A DNA stretch of 64,000 bases from Chytridium lagenaria (taxonomy: Eukaryota > Chytridiomycota > Chytridiomycetes > Chytridiales > Chytridiaceae), in NCBI GenBank assembly GCA_025449115.1, contig JAHLKC010000037.1:62001-126000 (forward strand), read 5' to 3'. The translations under genes and the position numbers were made by a program. This document shows, piece by piece, positions 11,904 to 22,688 of this stretch; position 1 is the stretch's first letter, and every line of letters begins with the position of its first letter. The notes beneath the pieces were generated by a model, which was not told the origin of the DNA, made no database searches, and was given only the letters and a program-made list of their open reading frames with translations.

Positions 11904-13212
11904 ATGTCTCCCACTTCAGGAGATCATGCCATCTTATCCTCAAAAGACCCCGATCCTCTATCAAGTTTATCCCACGATCCAGAATCATGCTCCGCATCCA
12001 CCCTCACTCACCCCCCTTCAACGTTTCCCACATCCAAAGCCTCATCAACGACACCACCTTCAAACCCCGCCAATCCTGGATCGATCGCACCAAAGTCTTC
12101 CTCACCATCACCGTCATCATCCACCACTGCATCTACACCCTCGTAGGCGGTTGGTGGCCTCTCCAACCCATCTACCCAGACCTCCTCACCTTCCAAGTCG
12201 GTCTCTACCTTCTCCAACTCAACCAATCCTACTTCATGGGTCTCTTCTTCCTCCTCTCGGTCTCTTCGTCACCCCCTCCTACAACCGTAAACGTCCCCTC
12301 CGTTTCATCATCGACAGATTCATCCGTCTCCTCATCCCAGTCCCATCTACGAACTCCTCATCAACCCCTTTGTCGTCCTCGCCGTCGCCGCCATCCAATC
12401 CAAAACCATAGACCCTCCCCGCATCCTTCAAGACTACTACCGCATCTTCCATCCTTCCCCAACAACCACCTCTGGTTCATCATGCTCCTCTTCGCCTGCG
12501 ACTTCTCCTACCTCCTCCTCCGTCTCCTCATCCCCCACTCAACCGCTCCCTCCTCAACCCCCCTCCAAACCCTCCACAACCCCATCCCGCCTCCCCACCA
12601 TCCTCATCATCACAACCGCCCTCTCCCTCTTCCTAGGTATCACCACCTACCTCACCCGAATCAGCTTCCCCATTGGCATCGTCTACCCCGTCGTCGGCGC
12701 CGTCTCCTACCTCCCCCAATACATCCTCGCCTACGCTCTCGGCATCACCCTAACCCATCACACCATCCTCTCATACCTCCCCCACCGTTCCCCACATCTC
12801 CTCCTCACCTCCCTCACCATCGTCGCCATACTCTCCGCAAGTCTCGGCTGCACAACGTTCCTCTCTGACCTCTCCCTGATCTACGGTGGCACATCCATAC
12901 CAGCCTTCCTTTTTGCGGTTTTCGAATCGGGTCTCGCGGTCTTTATGTGGTTGTTGATGGTGGTGTTGTTCTCGGGTTGGTTTAATGGGAACAATGTGAC
13001 GGGATGCGAGAAACGCATCGTAGAGTCGGCTTATGCGGTGTATCTGTTTGCATCCACCTGTGGTGATTATCATGATTGCGTTGTTTGTGGTGTACGTCAA
13101 GTGGATGCATTATTTGGGTGTGTTTGGGGTGACGAGTGTGATTTGTGTGGTTGTGAGTTGGGGGATTGGGGTGATGGTGAGAGCGATACCGAGGGTGGAT
13201 GTGGTGCTTTGA
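11904..13212 (+). CDS. Acyltransferase 3 family membrane protein, copy 2
   Basis: Paralogue of the 10334-11601 gene in mirror orientation. ATG at 11904 (MSPTSGDHAIL..), then a Ser/Pro-rich tail. Family segments are WIDRTKVFLTITVIIHHCIY (12080-12140), YFMGLFFLLS, SYNRKRPLRFIIDRFIRLL (12270-12340), FPNNHLWFIMLLFACDFSYL, FPIGIVYPVVGAVSYLPQYI (12668-12727), then a run of helices to VVSWGIGVMVRAIPRVDVVL and the stop at 13210-13212. These segments lie in different frames, with breaks near 11985, 12260, 12350, 12560-12660 and 13050-13075. Each is repaired by single added bases, so I treat it as one gene with assembly errors. The number of breaks means a decaying copy cannot be excluded. Confidence 0.75.
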
Positions 13213-13762
13213 CGCCCTCCCATTTGCGGTCGTCTTTGGTGGTTACTATATACGTTGATATTGTTCTTTATAACGTTTTTTTGTGAGTTGCGTTAAATTC
13301 TTTGACGTGAGGCGGGTTTTTTTTTGTCTTTAATATACACACAGTACTTTATACCAAATGATGTCTTCCGTAGATCAACGAGCCTTTTGTCCAAAGTGTT
13401 TTTTTTCTTCCTAAAGGTACTGCCAGGCTAGTTTTCCTTTGTATTTTTTTATGCTATTAGCGTGCCAGACACGCGTGTTCCGAAAGGGCGAGGGTCTGAA
13501 ATAGTTTTGACGGAGCTCGGTATTGGGCAATGACTTTTACCCACAAAGGAGAGAGCTAGAGAAATCCAAAATGCGGATCCTCACCCTTTTTTTGGAGAGT
13601 GGCTGATACGAGTGTCTATTTTTCAAAGGGGGTGAAGGTGGTGAAGGACAATGATGAAATCACGAGCGATGGAGAGGTCGAAAAGTCCCCGATGAAAGTA
13701 TAAGAGTGCCTGCCTCCTCCCACCCATGAACCCTCACGTTTACTTTCTCCCTCGGGAACACA
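13213..13762. other. Intergenic stretch upstream of the first protoglobin gene
   Basis: No gene. T-runs at 13317-13326 and 13400-13410 fit a 3' end signal area. A TATAAGAG element at 13699-13706 lies about 60 bases upstream of the ATG at 13763 and may be the core promoter. Confidence 0.4.
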
Positions 13763-14732
13763 ATGTCCTCCGCAACTCAATTCCAAGAAATCGACCGCGA
13801 GAAGCTCTACACGACACTCTCTACCGTTTCAAGTATTTCATCAAGTTTTATAAACATTAACCCTCTCGAAATTAGATACGTCTCTGGATTCATTGACTTT
13901 GATGCATCCGACATCACGGCAATCAAGGATTCGGCATCGTTGATCGCACCCCTCGTTCCAACGATAGTAGACGCAGTGTATGAGCGGTTGTTCTCGTTCG
14001 ATATAACAAAGGTTTTGGAAGACTTCTTTTTTTTCTATCCATACGATTCTATACACTCATCTTTTAAATGCCCACTATACTCGCCTGCAGTGCTTTAACA
14101 TGTCATATGGTTGGTAGAAAGTCTTTCTTCAAAGGAACGATGGCTTCAAAGGGCGGTGGCGAGCTCCCTCAAGGACTTGACGGCAAACCAAGACCAGATC
14201 AAGTTTCGCAAAGACCATTTATCAAATACCTCGTCAAGCTCGTGACAGCAGAGTACTGTTTCTAAATTCTACGCCCCATGCTAACCAAAAAGCAGATACG
14301 ATGATAAGTTTATCAAATACCTTGATCACGTTGGTCAAATCCATACAGACACGCCAGACAAGAAGTCTCGAATCAATGTTGAATACATCCACGTCAATGC
14401 ATGGTTACATGGATTCCTCGCTCAAGTGATTGACACGCATGAGGCGTTGCAGGGGATGCACAGAGGAGGGCTAAAGTGTTGTCGGCGTTTAGTAAACTGT
14501 TGTGGATTCAGAATGATTTATTTGCGAAATGGTATGTGAAGGATATGGAGAGTGGTCAGCATGACGTAGGAGTAGGATTGAAAGGTGGAGGGGAGAAATG
14601 ATGCAGGAGCAGCAGCAGCAGATGAATCAGTTGGGGATGGGGTTGCTGGTGGGAGTTGTTGTTGGGTATGTGGTATCGAGGGTTGGGCATGTTGTGATGA
14701 TGGGTGAAGATAAAAGGCGAGAGTTTCTATGA
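13763..14732 (+). CDS. Protoglobin-type globin with C-terminal membrane tail, copy A
   Basis: Heme-binding globin of the protoglobin/globin-coupled-sensor family. Exons: 13763-13832, 13876-14011, 14118-14252, 14296-14732. The globin core starts YVSGFIDFDASDITAIKDS after intron 1 and continues with KVFLQRND after intron 2 and HLSKYLVKLVTAEYDDKF across intron 3. YLDHVGQIHTDTP carries the His expected to be the proximal heme ligand, and INVEYIHVNAWLHGFL follows. The last ~45 residues hold a Gln-rich linker and a hydrophobic helix (GMGLLVGVVVGYVVSRVGH) followed by charged residues, like a tail anchor. One missing base in exon 1 and one or two after 14455 break the frame; copy B shows the expected length at the exon-1 site. 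It has no signalling output domain, unlike bacterial globin-coupled sensors. Confidence 0.82.
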
Positions 14733-15555
14733 GCTGTATATGAGCTGTTGTGAGGGTTCTGAGTGAAAATAAATAGTTTTTCTCTTTTCATTGTTCATGT
14801 ATGTTTGAGAGTGTTGTTTTCGCTGTTGAGTTGACGGTTGAGTTGACGGACGACGCCGTCATTGAATTTGAGACAAGACTCCCAAGAGGCAAGGTAAACT
14901 GAATAATTCTTAACAATGAATTAGAAGATTAATTAATTATAGGATATGCTCGGCGGTTTACGGGAAGTCACCCTTTGATCGAATGTTCCATTTAAATAAA
15001 AAAAGGATGGTTCATTGGAAAGAGGGAAAAGGAAGGTATAAAAAAGGAGGGAATAGTTTCCTAAAAAGGAGAAGGAATGAGATGGAGTGAATTGATTGGC
15101 TGAATACTAAGAATGATCGGCAGCGGAATTGAACCGAGATGGAAGAGAGAGAGAGAGAGGCTTAACTGGCTTTTATGGTTGACTCACTCCTCAGTTATTG
15201 CATGGTGAATCATAACCCTAATAAGTAATTCATGAATTGATAATAGTTAATTAAATGTATGTATGTAGAAAAGAATGAATGAAATTATATTAGACATGAA
15301 TGAAATGAAATGAAATGAATGAGTGTGAATGAGTCAGTTTAAAAGTATATTCCTTTTATGCACATACATCCTGTGATATATTATTAATAAAATATATAGA
15401 TAGATAAAAAGTATTTAAACCCCCAACCACCAGTGCTTCACCCCCTTCTTTTTCTTTACTCATTCCATCCACCCTTTACGCGCTAATCACTGCTCTACTC
15501 TCTACTCCTACTCCTACTCCTACTCCTATTCTTACTCCTACAAATCATACATAAA
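14733..15555. other. Spacer between the protoglobin copies, with microsatellites
   Basis: No gene. Contains GA-rich runs (15148-15160), GAATGAAAT-type short repeats at 15273-15335, and a CTACTC/TCCTAC hexamer array at about 15493-15540 just upstream of copy B. A TATATAGATAGATAAAAAG element at about 15392-15410 may serve the copy B promoter. Confidence 0.5.
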
Positions 15556-16411
15556 ATGACTTCAACTTCTGATGAACAAATGATTGACCGTGACAGGCTC
15601 TACACTGACACCATGTACAGATTCAAGTGAGTATTTAGCACTTTTATTTATTCCATCCAACATACTTACTTCTTCCTTCTCACGACAATAAACTAACCCC
15701 TTATTATCTTACCTTTTTAAAAAAGATACGTCTCTGGCTTTGTAGACTTTGGCGCATCCGACATTGCCGCATTAAAGGACGCCGCACCACTCATCGCCCC
15801 TCTCGTTCCCACCGTCGTCGACGCCGTCTACTCCCGTCTCTTCTCCTACGACATTACAAAACAAGTCTTTCTCCAACGCAACGACGGCTACACCGGCACC
15901 CTCGCCACAAACCTCAAAGACCTCACCCAAACACAAGCCCAGATTCAATTCCGCAAATCCCATCTCTCCAAATACCTCGTCAAGCTCGTGACGGCGGAAT
16001 ACGACGAAAAGTTTGTCATGTACCTGGAACACGTTGGCAAGATCCACACCAACACGCCTGGAAAGAAATCCAAGATCAATGTCGAGTACATCCACGTGAA
16101 TGCTCTCTTTGGGTGGCTGCATGGGTTCCTGGCTGAAGTCATTGACCAGCATGAGGCTTTGCAAGGGGATGCGCCGAGAAGGGCGAAATTGATTTCGGCG
16201 TTGAGCAAGTTGCTTTGGATTCAGAATGACTTGTTTGCAAAGTTTTACGTCAAGGAGGGCGTCAACTCTCTGCAGAGGAGGATGTGGAAAAGGGCATGTT
16301 GGGCGGTTACTTGAAGTCCATGCAGGCTCGTCAGCAGGTGAATCAGTGGGCTCCGCTATCGTGATGGGTGTGGCCTTGGGTTATGTCGTTGCGAGATTCA
16401 CTCACATGTAA
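15556..16411 (+). CDS. Protoglobin-type globin with C-terminal membrane tail, copy B
   Basis: Tandem paralogue of copy A with the same intron 1 position (exons 15556-15626 and 15726-16411) but without introns 2 and 3. The sequence reads YVSGFVDFGASDIAALKDAA, SYDITKQVFLQRNDGYTG, HLSKYLVKLVTAEYDEKF, YLEHVGKIHTNTPGKK (candidate proximal His) and INVEYIHVNALFGWLHGFL. The end reads GSAIVMGVALGYVVARFTHM, a single hydrophobic helix suited to tail anchoring. Two frame breaks, near 16270 and 16350, fit single missing bases. Loss of two introns relative to copy A suggests a partly retro-processed duplicate, or intron gain in A. Likely roles are O2/NO binding at an organelle membrane (inference). Confidence 0.84.
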
Positions 16412-17083
16412 AATCTTGAACAAAATGCCCAATCTATCCTCTCTCTCCATACCCATCATCACGTACAACACACACGACTCTTCTCTCCCCATTGCAGTCT
16501 TTTACAAAAACTCTCTCTCTCTCAACAATGTTACTTTTTTCGTACATTTTATTAATACAAGAATTGGGATCAAAAAATGGCCTTATATATCTTACTCGTT
16601 CATCATTTTTCAATTATTTGAATTATCTAATTGCATTCAACTATCAACCTCCAACTATAAGTATTGAATGGTATGTCATGCCACATAACCGTATTTCACT
16701 AGTATCTTGACTTTGACTCCCTCCCCTGATTTTATGTGAATTAGGTACCTGGAAAGGAACAAACTCTACCCCTTACTCGTTCAAACAGCAGACGCCAAAC
16801 AAAACTCACAAAGAAATATCCGCTAACGACATACGTTTTTATAGAAAAGAAAAATATGATGAAATGCGGGCCAAGATAATAACGTACTGACCACAAAAAT
16901 AAATACAGGGGGGGGGTGGGAGGAGAAGCGAAAAAAGGAAAAGGAATAAGCTGACGGCGTAGGCAAGTAGGAGTGGCTTTCCTATAGGAAAGGCCGACTG
17001 AGAAAACCAAACGATTGAAAAGCCACAGCCCATCAACGAACGACATGCTTGCAAAAGAAAAAAAACGTCTAAAAGTAAACCTC
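16412..17083. other. Intergenic stretch between convergent genes
   Basis: 3' flanks of protoglobin B (+) and RPL7 (-). It has CT runs near 16508-16522 and a G9 run near 16909. No gene is supported. Confidence 0.5.
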
Positions 17084-18078
17084 CTAATTCATCTTCTCCA
17101 CAAGCTCATTAATCATATGCCCCCGATTTCCAGACCCCCTCCCCCCCTCAACAAGCATCTCCGCCTTCTTCCCCTCCAACCGTCCATGCGGGTTCGACAT
17201 CATAAACGGCGCCAAAAACCGATTGACCTCTTTAAAATGCTCTCCAACGGTATAAATCTGATGCACCACATCCTCAACACAAATCACCCCGCATTTCCCC
17301 AACTCGGCCTCAACCACTGCGTTATCCGAGATGGCGACACGCTTGTGATCGAGTTTAGCGAAACCACGCTTGAAGATCAGGTCTCGCACGGATTTCATGG
17401 AGGGGTAGCCCCAGGCGACGTAGGGGTTGACGCATTGGAGCATGTGGAGGGTGGATTTGTTGAGTTTGAGGAAGACGCCAGAGTTGATTTTGGTGAGACG
17501 GAGGAGTTGAAGGATTTTACGGGGTTTAGGGGCAAGATGGTTGATTCTAATTGTTATGTTTGTGTTAAATCATGTCGTGAATCATGGATGTATAGTTTGA
17601 ACCCAAAACTCACCCCTTCACTCTCACCACAAACGCCAACTTTTCATCTCCAACATTCAACTCCATCGTTTCAGGTGCTTTCGCAATCTTTCTCATGCGA
17701 ATCTCATCTCTCTCCCTCGTTCTAAACTCTTTCACAAATTGCTCGGCTCGCTTAAAGACGACCTTTTTCTTCTCCTTCTTTTCCTAGTGGATGGTTAGAT
17801 TGCGAGGAGAGCGGGGGAGAGAGGGGGGGGTTGTACCTGTTTTTGAGTCAACGCACGGGCTGCACGTTCGGCTTGAAGCTTCTCTAGAGTCTTGCGCTTC
17901 TTGAGGATGGCTTCTGGGACGGTGGGTTTGCGGCTGGTGTTGGGGGCAATCTCACTATCAATAAATGTTAGCGACATGATCTCCCATCACACCCATGCAT
18001 GCATGTAAGGATGATAAACAAGAATGTAGACGACGATGCCACTTACACTGCAGCTGGTTGTGCTGAAGACGTCGACAT
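17084..18078 (-). CDS. RPL7: 60S ribosomal protein L7 (uL30)
   Basis: Component of the large ribosomal subunit. On the minus strand the exons are 18078-18047, 17954-17837, 17783-17614 and 17546-17084, giving 260 residues in one frame without errors; the family is usually about 245-260. The N-terminus starts MSTSSAQPAA. Then come the basic helix VPEAILKKRKTLEKLQAERAA, the core EFRTRERDEIRMRKIAK, INHLAPKPRKILQLLRL after the last intron, NPYVAWGYPSMKSVRDLIFK and the closing INELVEKMN. All are hallmarks of eukaryotic L7. It is divergent from the gamma-glutamyltransferase gene across 336 bases. A decayed copy of its last exon lies at 21870-22130. Confidence 0.96.
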
Positions 18079-18414
18079 GATGGATTTGAAACAAAAAGAA
18101 AAGTAAGTCGAGTTTGTCACTCTTCAAAAACCAAATCAAGTTGAATCAAACGCTAAACTTCCTTTTATATCGTCTCGTGTCACATCCAAACCTTAAAACC
18201 CGCTTTTACTGAAAGCAGAAGAAATACGAATTGCTGACTAACTGACAAACCTTGGGTATTTCAATGACCTCCCGATCCCGAATGACCTTCTTCTCACCCC
18301 TCTCATCAGCTCTCCCTTCGTTTTTTCCTTATAAAAAAACCTTACACCTGCAACTTACCTTCATCTGCATCTTCGACACAACTCACCTTCATCCGCATCA
18401 ATTCTAACTTTAAG
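18079..18414. promoter_or_regulatory. Divergent promoter between RPL7 and gamma-glutamyltransferase
   Basis: 336 bases carry the 5' regions of both genes. CCTTTTATATCG at 18160-18171 is TATA-like on the RPL7 side, and CCTTATAAAAAAAC at 18336-18348 on the GGT side. CCAAACCTTAAAACCC at 18189-18204 resembles, but does not match, the AAACCCTA box of many ribosomal protein promoters. Confidence 0.5.
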
Positions 18415-21400
18415 ATGAACGACCCCCTCCCCTACACCTCTCGCCGCTCCACCGTCTACTCAACACGCGGCATGGTCTCCACAAGGTACATCCCCTCCCA
18501 TCCCCCACTAACCCCCTCAGTCAACCCCTCGCCACCCGCGTCGGTCTCTCCATCCTCGACCAAGGCGGTAACGCCGCCGACGCCGCGGTAGCCGTCGCGG
18601 CCGTGTTGAATCTGACGGAACCCTGTTCAACGGGGATAGGGGGGGACGCCTTTTGTTTGTTTTATGATGGGAAGGAGAAGACGGTGAAAGGGTTGAATGC
18701 GTCTGGGAGGGCGCCGGAAGGGTTGACGTTGGAGAAGGTGCGGGAGATGGGGATTGAGGGGGAGGCGATACCGTCTAGGAATATTAATTCGGTGACGGTG
18801 CCTGGGGCTGCGGCTGGATGGGTGAGTGGTTTTTTTTTTTTTTGTTTTTTTTTCTTTGATGGACGTTGGTGTGGGTGGGATGGGGGAAGGTTGATGAAGC
18901 GAAGAGCGGGGTGTTTTGATTTATGAACAGCTTGACCCATAACAGTGGTTTGTTAGCAACACTACGCTTTAGCTTTCCCTTCTACTTACCTCCTCATACA
19001 ACAACTGCCATTACTTTCACCAAATCATACTCATAATTATATATTTATCCTCACCCCTACCTTCTCCATCTCTCACATTTTACAAGGTCGACACCATCGA
19101 AATGTTTGGTTCCGGAAAACTGACCATGAAGGAGATCCTCGCCCCCGCCATCAAACTCGCAGAGGAAGGATACCCCATTTCCCCTCTCACCGCATTCTTT
19201 GTAAGTTCCATACTCCCCACCCTCACCTCCTTTCATAAACTCGAGAAAGATGAACCGCATTCTTCCGGCGACATATTTAACAAGTGATGAAACAAAAATC
19301 GACTCTCTGACTCGTCCACACCTTACATTCCCCTACTCGTCTCCATGCGCATCTCTCCATTCTAACCACTCCATACAGTGGGGTCGTTCCGAAAACCTCC
19401 TCAAAATCGCCTCCCCCAACGGCCACGAAATGCTCAAAAACGGCCACGCCCCAAAAGAAGGCGAAATCATGAAAATGCCCACCCTCGCCAGGTACTCCCC
19501 CCAACCCTTCCCTGACTCTAACAAAAAACCACAGAACCTTCCGCGCCCTCGCCGAAGAAGGCAAACCCGGTTTCTACACTGGCCGTATCGCCTCCTCCAT
19601 CGTCTCCCTCATCCAATCCCAAGGTGGTCTCATGACACTCCAAGATCTCTCCACCCACATCTCCACGCCCACGACCCCCGTGACCTACACCTACTCCTAC
19701 GGCGTCGACACCCCTGTGACGGTCCACGAGTGTCCGCCAAATGGACAAGGCATCACGGCGTTGATTGCGTTGGGGATTTTAGAGGCGTTGCAGGAATCAA
19801 AGACGATTCGACCGATAAAGGAGATGGAGTTGAATAGCGTTGAGTATTTGCATGTGTTGATTGAGACGATGAGGATTGCGTTTGCGGATGCAAAGTATCA
19901 TGTGGCGGATCCGGAGGTTGTGGATGTGCCGTCGGAGGGGTTGCTTAATAAGGTATGGACGTGATTTTTTCGTAGGTCATTGCTTTTTTTTTGTTGATTT
20001 TGTCTGGTTGTTCTTCTTTTCATGCTTTTTTTGGTTGATTTTGTCTGGTTGTTCTTCTTTTCATGCTTTCTTCGTTCATCTTTTTTCTGCTTGTCTTGCG
20101 TGTTCGTCAACTGCTTTCTTCAATGTCTTGCTTTTCGTTCCTGCTTCTTCTGCTTGTTTTTCTTAGCCGTCAACTGCTATATTTTATACCTTGCTTTTCG
20201 CTACTCCTCTTCCTGCCTTTCTTGCGTTTCCGTCAACTACTTTCTTCAATGCCTTGCTTATCACACTCCACTTCCTGCTTTTCTTGCATTTCCGTCAACT
20301 GCCTGCTTTTCGCAACTCCTCTTCCTGCTTTTCTTGCGTTTCCGTCAACCCCTCCCGTCGATGCCTTGCTTTCTTCTTGATTTTCGGCAATGTTCAATCA
20401 TCCTCTTCATTTCGTCAACCCCCGTGCTTCTGTTAACGTATCACTATTATTTGCTTACCTTTGTCATCAACCTCCTTTCCATCCAGCAATACCTCGCCGA
20501 ACGCGCCAAACTCTTCAACCCCACCCGCGCAACCATCGACGTCAAAGAAGGCTCTCCCGCCAATTCCAGCAGCACCGTCTACTTTTCGATTGTCGACAAA
20601 GATGGCAACGCGTGTAGTTTCATTGTAAGCCGCACCACATATTCTCGTTCTTTTTTTTTTTTTTTGGTTTGTTGACTATTGTGTTTAGAACTCGAATTAC
20701 GAAGGGTTTGGGACGGGTGCGATTCCAGAGGGATGTGGGTTTACGTTGCAGAATCGGGGGAGTAATTTTGTGTTGAAGGAGGGACACCCGAATTGTCTTG
20801 CGCCAAGAAAACGACCTTATCATACGATTATTCCGGTTTGTCTGCCTTTTCTCTATTTATTTCATGCAATATTGAACTTGACGAAAGAAAAATGGAGACA
20901 AAAAAAAAAGAAAAAAAAAGGAAGAAAAAGAAAAAAAATAGCATGGACACGAATTTAACACTTTGCATATCAGGCCATCGCCACCCGCGACTCCAACCTC
21001 TTCCTCTCATACGGCGTCATGGGTGGTTTCATGCAACCCCAAGGCCACGTCCAAGTTCTCCTCAACCTCCTCCATTTCACACCAACCCCTCAACAATCCC
21101 TTGACGCGCCACGATTCTGCATCACCCCTGTATCGGGACTTGTGGATCTTGAGGAAGGCATCAGCGAGGAGGTGGTGGAAGGATTGAGGAAGTTGGGGCA
21201 TCATGTGAGAGTGTTGAAGGGACAGGGAAGGGCGCAGTTTGGGAGGGGACAGATGATTGAGATGAAGAGGGATGAGGGGAGTCCGACTGGGTTTGTGTTG
21301 GCGGCGGGGAGTGATCCGAGGGGGGATGGACATGCGGCAGCGGGGTTTGTGAATGTGTGTGTGAAGTTTGTGGTTTTTTTTTCCCCTGTGTTTTTTGGAA

Positions 21401-21600
21401 TCATTGTTCCTTTTTCCTGGGTTTTCGTTATCTCTTTTTTTTTAGTTTGTGTTCCCTCATTTGTGGATGTTTTCACGTATGTGTTGACGTGCATCCTTAA
21501 CTGCTGTCCCCAGTGTTGTTATTTTTCCCTTCGTGTACGTCAACGTTCACACCACGCTTATAAGTTTTTTGTGAATGTGGAACATTTGTTTCCTCTTTGA
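18415..21600 (+). CDS. Gamma-glutamyltransferase-like hydrolase (YwrD-like subfamily)
   Basis: N-terminal nucleophile (Ntn) hydrolase acting on glutathione and gamma-glutamyl compounds; the proenzyme cuts itself into two chains. Exons: 18415-18485, 18521-18821, 19087-19200, 19379-19491, 19535-19952, 20487-20624, 20689-20835, 20974 to the end, all in phase without errors. Landmarks are [32 protein letters not shown], a [10 protein letters not shown] segment, [15 protein letters not shown], and [19 protein letters not shown], whose Thr is the expected cleavage site and nucleophile. Further ones are [10 protein letters not shown] and [11 protein letters not shown]. Homology ends at [16 protein letters not shown] near 21350. 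The open frame runs on to 21600 through low-quality hydrophobic sequence, so one missing base near 21345 (TGA at 21350-21352) is the likelier end. No signal peptide, so probably cytosolic. Confidence 0.9.
19953..20486 (+). repeat. Repeat-filled intron 5 of the gamma-glutamyltransferase gene
   Basis: This 534-base intron is far longer than its neighbours (35-265 bases) and consists of repeats. A ~40-base unit (GTTGATTTTGTCTGGTTGTT then CTTCTTTTCATGC) occurs twice at 19993-20075. A family of units built on TTCCGTCAACT and TGCCTTGCTTTTC follows, about six degenerate copies over 20090-20420. The long hydrophobic open frames here are a by-product. Confidence 0.75.
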
Positions 21601-21869
21601 GTGGCTCCTTATGACTTTCAATAAAAACACGTCGAATTATGGCAAGCCAAACAACGTGACGCATCCAATCGTTGAAAGCAACGAATTGATGTATTCAACG
21701 ATTCCCCTTTTCATCCATTCTCTGACCATGAATCGATTTGTAGAAAGTTTTGGCGCGTTTTTCCTCGTTTTCGCGTATATCTTTATGTTTTCTAGGGATA
21801 CGTGGTCATGGCAAATTGCATTTTACGTGGACGGTTTTGATGTGACGACGCAACTGCAAAAACGTGAGC

Positions 21870-22130
21870 TCTTGAGGAAAAGCCTCTCGAACTTAATAAA
21901 AGTGTCGCGGCTGTGATAAGTGGAGATGAAGCGGAGTTGGGGAGCTCTTTGGGGTGATTTGTGTTGTGTCAGATTTATACGGTTGGAGAAAACTTTGAGT
22001 ATATAATGTCGAAACCGTTTGGACGGACGGAGGGGAAGAAGACGGAGACGCTTATCGTGGCGAGAGAGAGGGAGGTCCTCGGCATTGCGGTGGGAATATG
22101 ATTAATGAGCTTTTGGAGAAGATAAAGTAT
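21870..22130 (+). pseudogene. RPL7 last-exon fragment, decayed
   Basis: Nucleotide resemblance to the last exon of the RPL7 gene at 17084-17546, on the opposite strand. It carries remnants of AKLDHKRVAISD (21885-21915), EAELG and GVICV (21927-21966), HQIYTVGE (21968-21990), MSNPHGRLEGKKAE (22006-22050) and HMINELVEKM (22098-22130), in the right order. The frame changes several times, and about 12 and 24 bases are missing at two places, so it cannot encode L7. No intron remains can be judged because only the last exon is represented. Confidence 0.72.
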
Positions 22131-22688
22131 CCATATTATTAAAGCCTCTTTTCCAAAAACGTTTTTACAAACGTATTGTTTTCATGCGCTCTTTTCGACT
22201 TTCCCCAGCACCCCTCTAATCTCATATGCGCTTCTATTTAGCGGTGCGCTCGTTGCCAGCCCGCATAATCGTGTTTTGGTTTACTTAAAAAGGTGGATAT
22301 CGTCAGTTGCTTGATTACTTGTTACCGCAGAAAAGATGTGGAAATCATACTGATGCTGTAATTACGTGTCTTTATGTTTTAATGTTCCAAATCAAGTTTA
22401 ACGGAATTCCTGTGTGGAAAAGAGTTTGAGTTGCGGCGCGGGCTTGGAAAGGGTTCAGTGTGGTATCTAGGAGTACCCGACGTGCTCATGACACTCGCCG
22501 CATCCACCGATGCTGATCAGAAACTTGACCTCTTGGGGCAAAGCCTTCGAAGCAAGCAAACCAATCAAATTGTCATAAACGGGCGCTGTCCAAAAAAAAA
22601 CCCCTAAACGTCCTTTAAAAACGACTCACAACTCCCCTTTGGTTTACCGAAAAAACCCACAACGTATTTTAAACTTTAGGATATATAA
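22131..22688. other. Intergenic stretch
   Basis: 5' flank of the RNA-repair gene. No coding sequence is supported. A short AT-rich element (TTTAGGATATATAAATG) ends at the ATG 22689. Confidence 0.5.

Noticed and set aside
19876..20436. Long Phe/Leu/Cys-rich open frames
   Set aside because: They lie wholly in the repeat-filled intron 5 of the GGT gene and result from the repeat composition.
21575..21916. 114-codon plus-strand frame after GGT
   Set aside because: No domain, no start context, and it overlaps the RPL7 remnant in a different frame.
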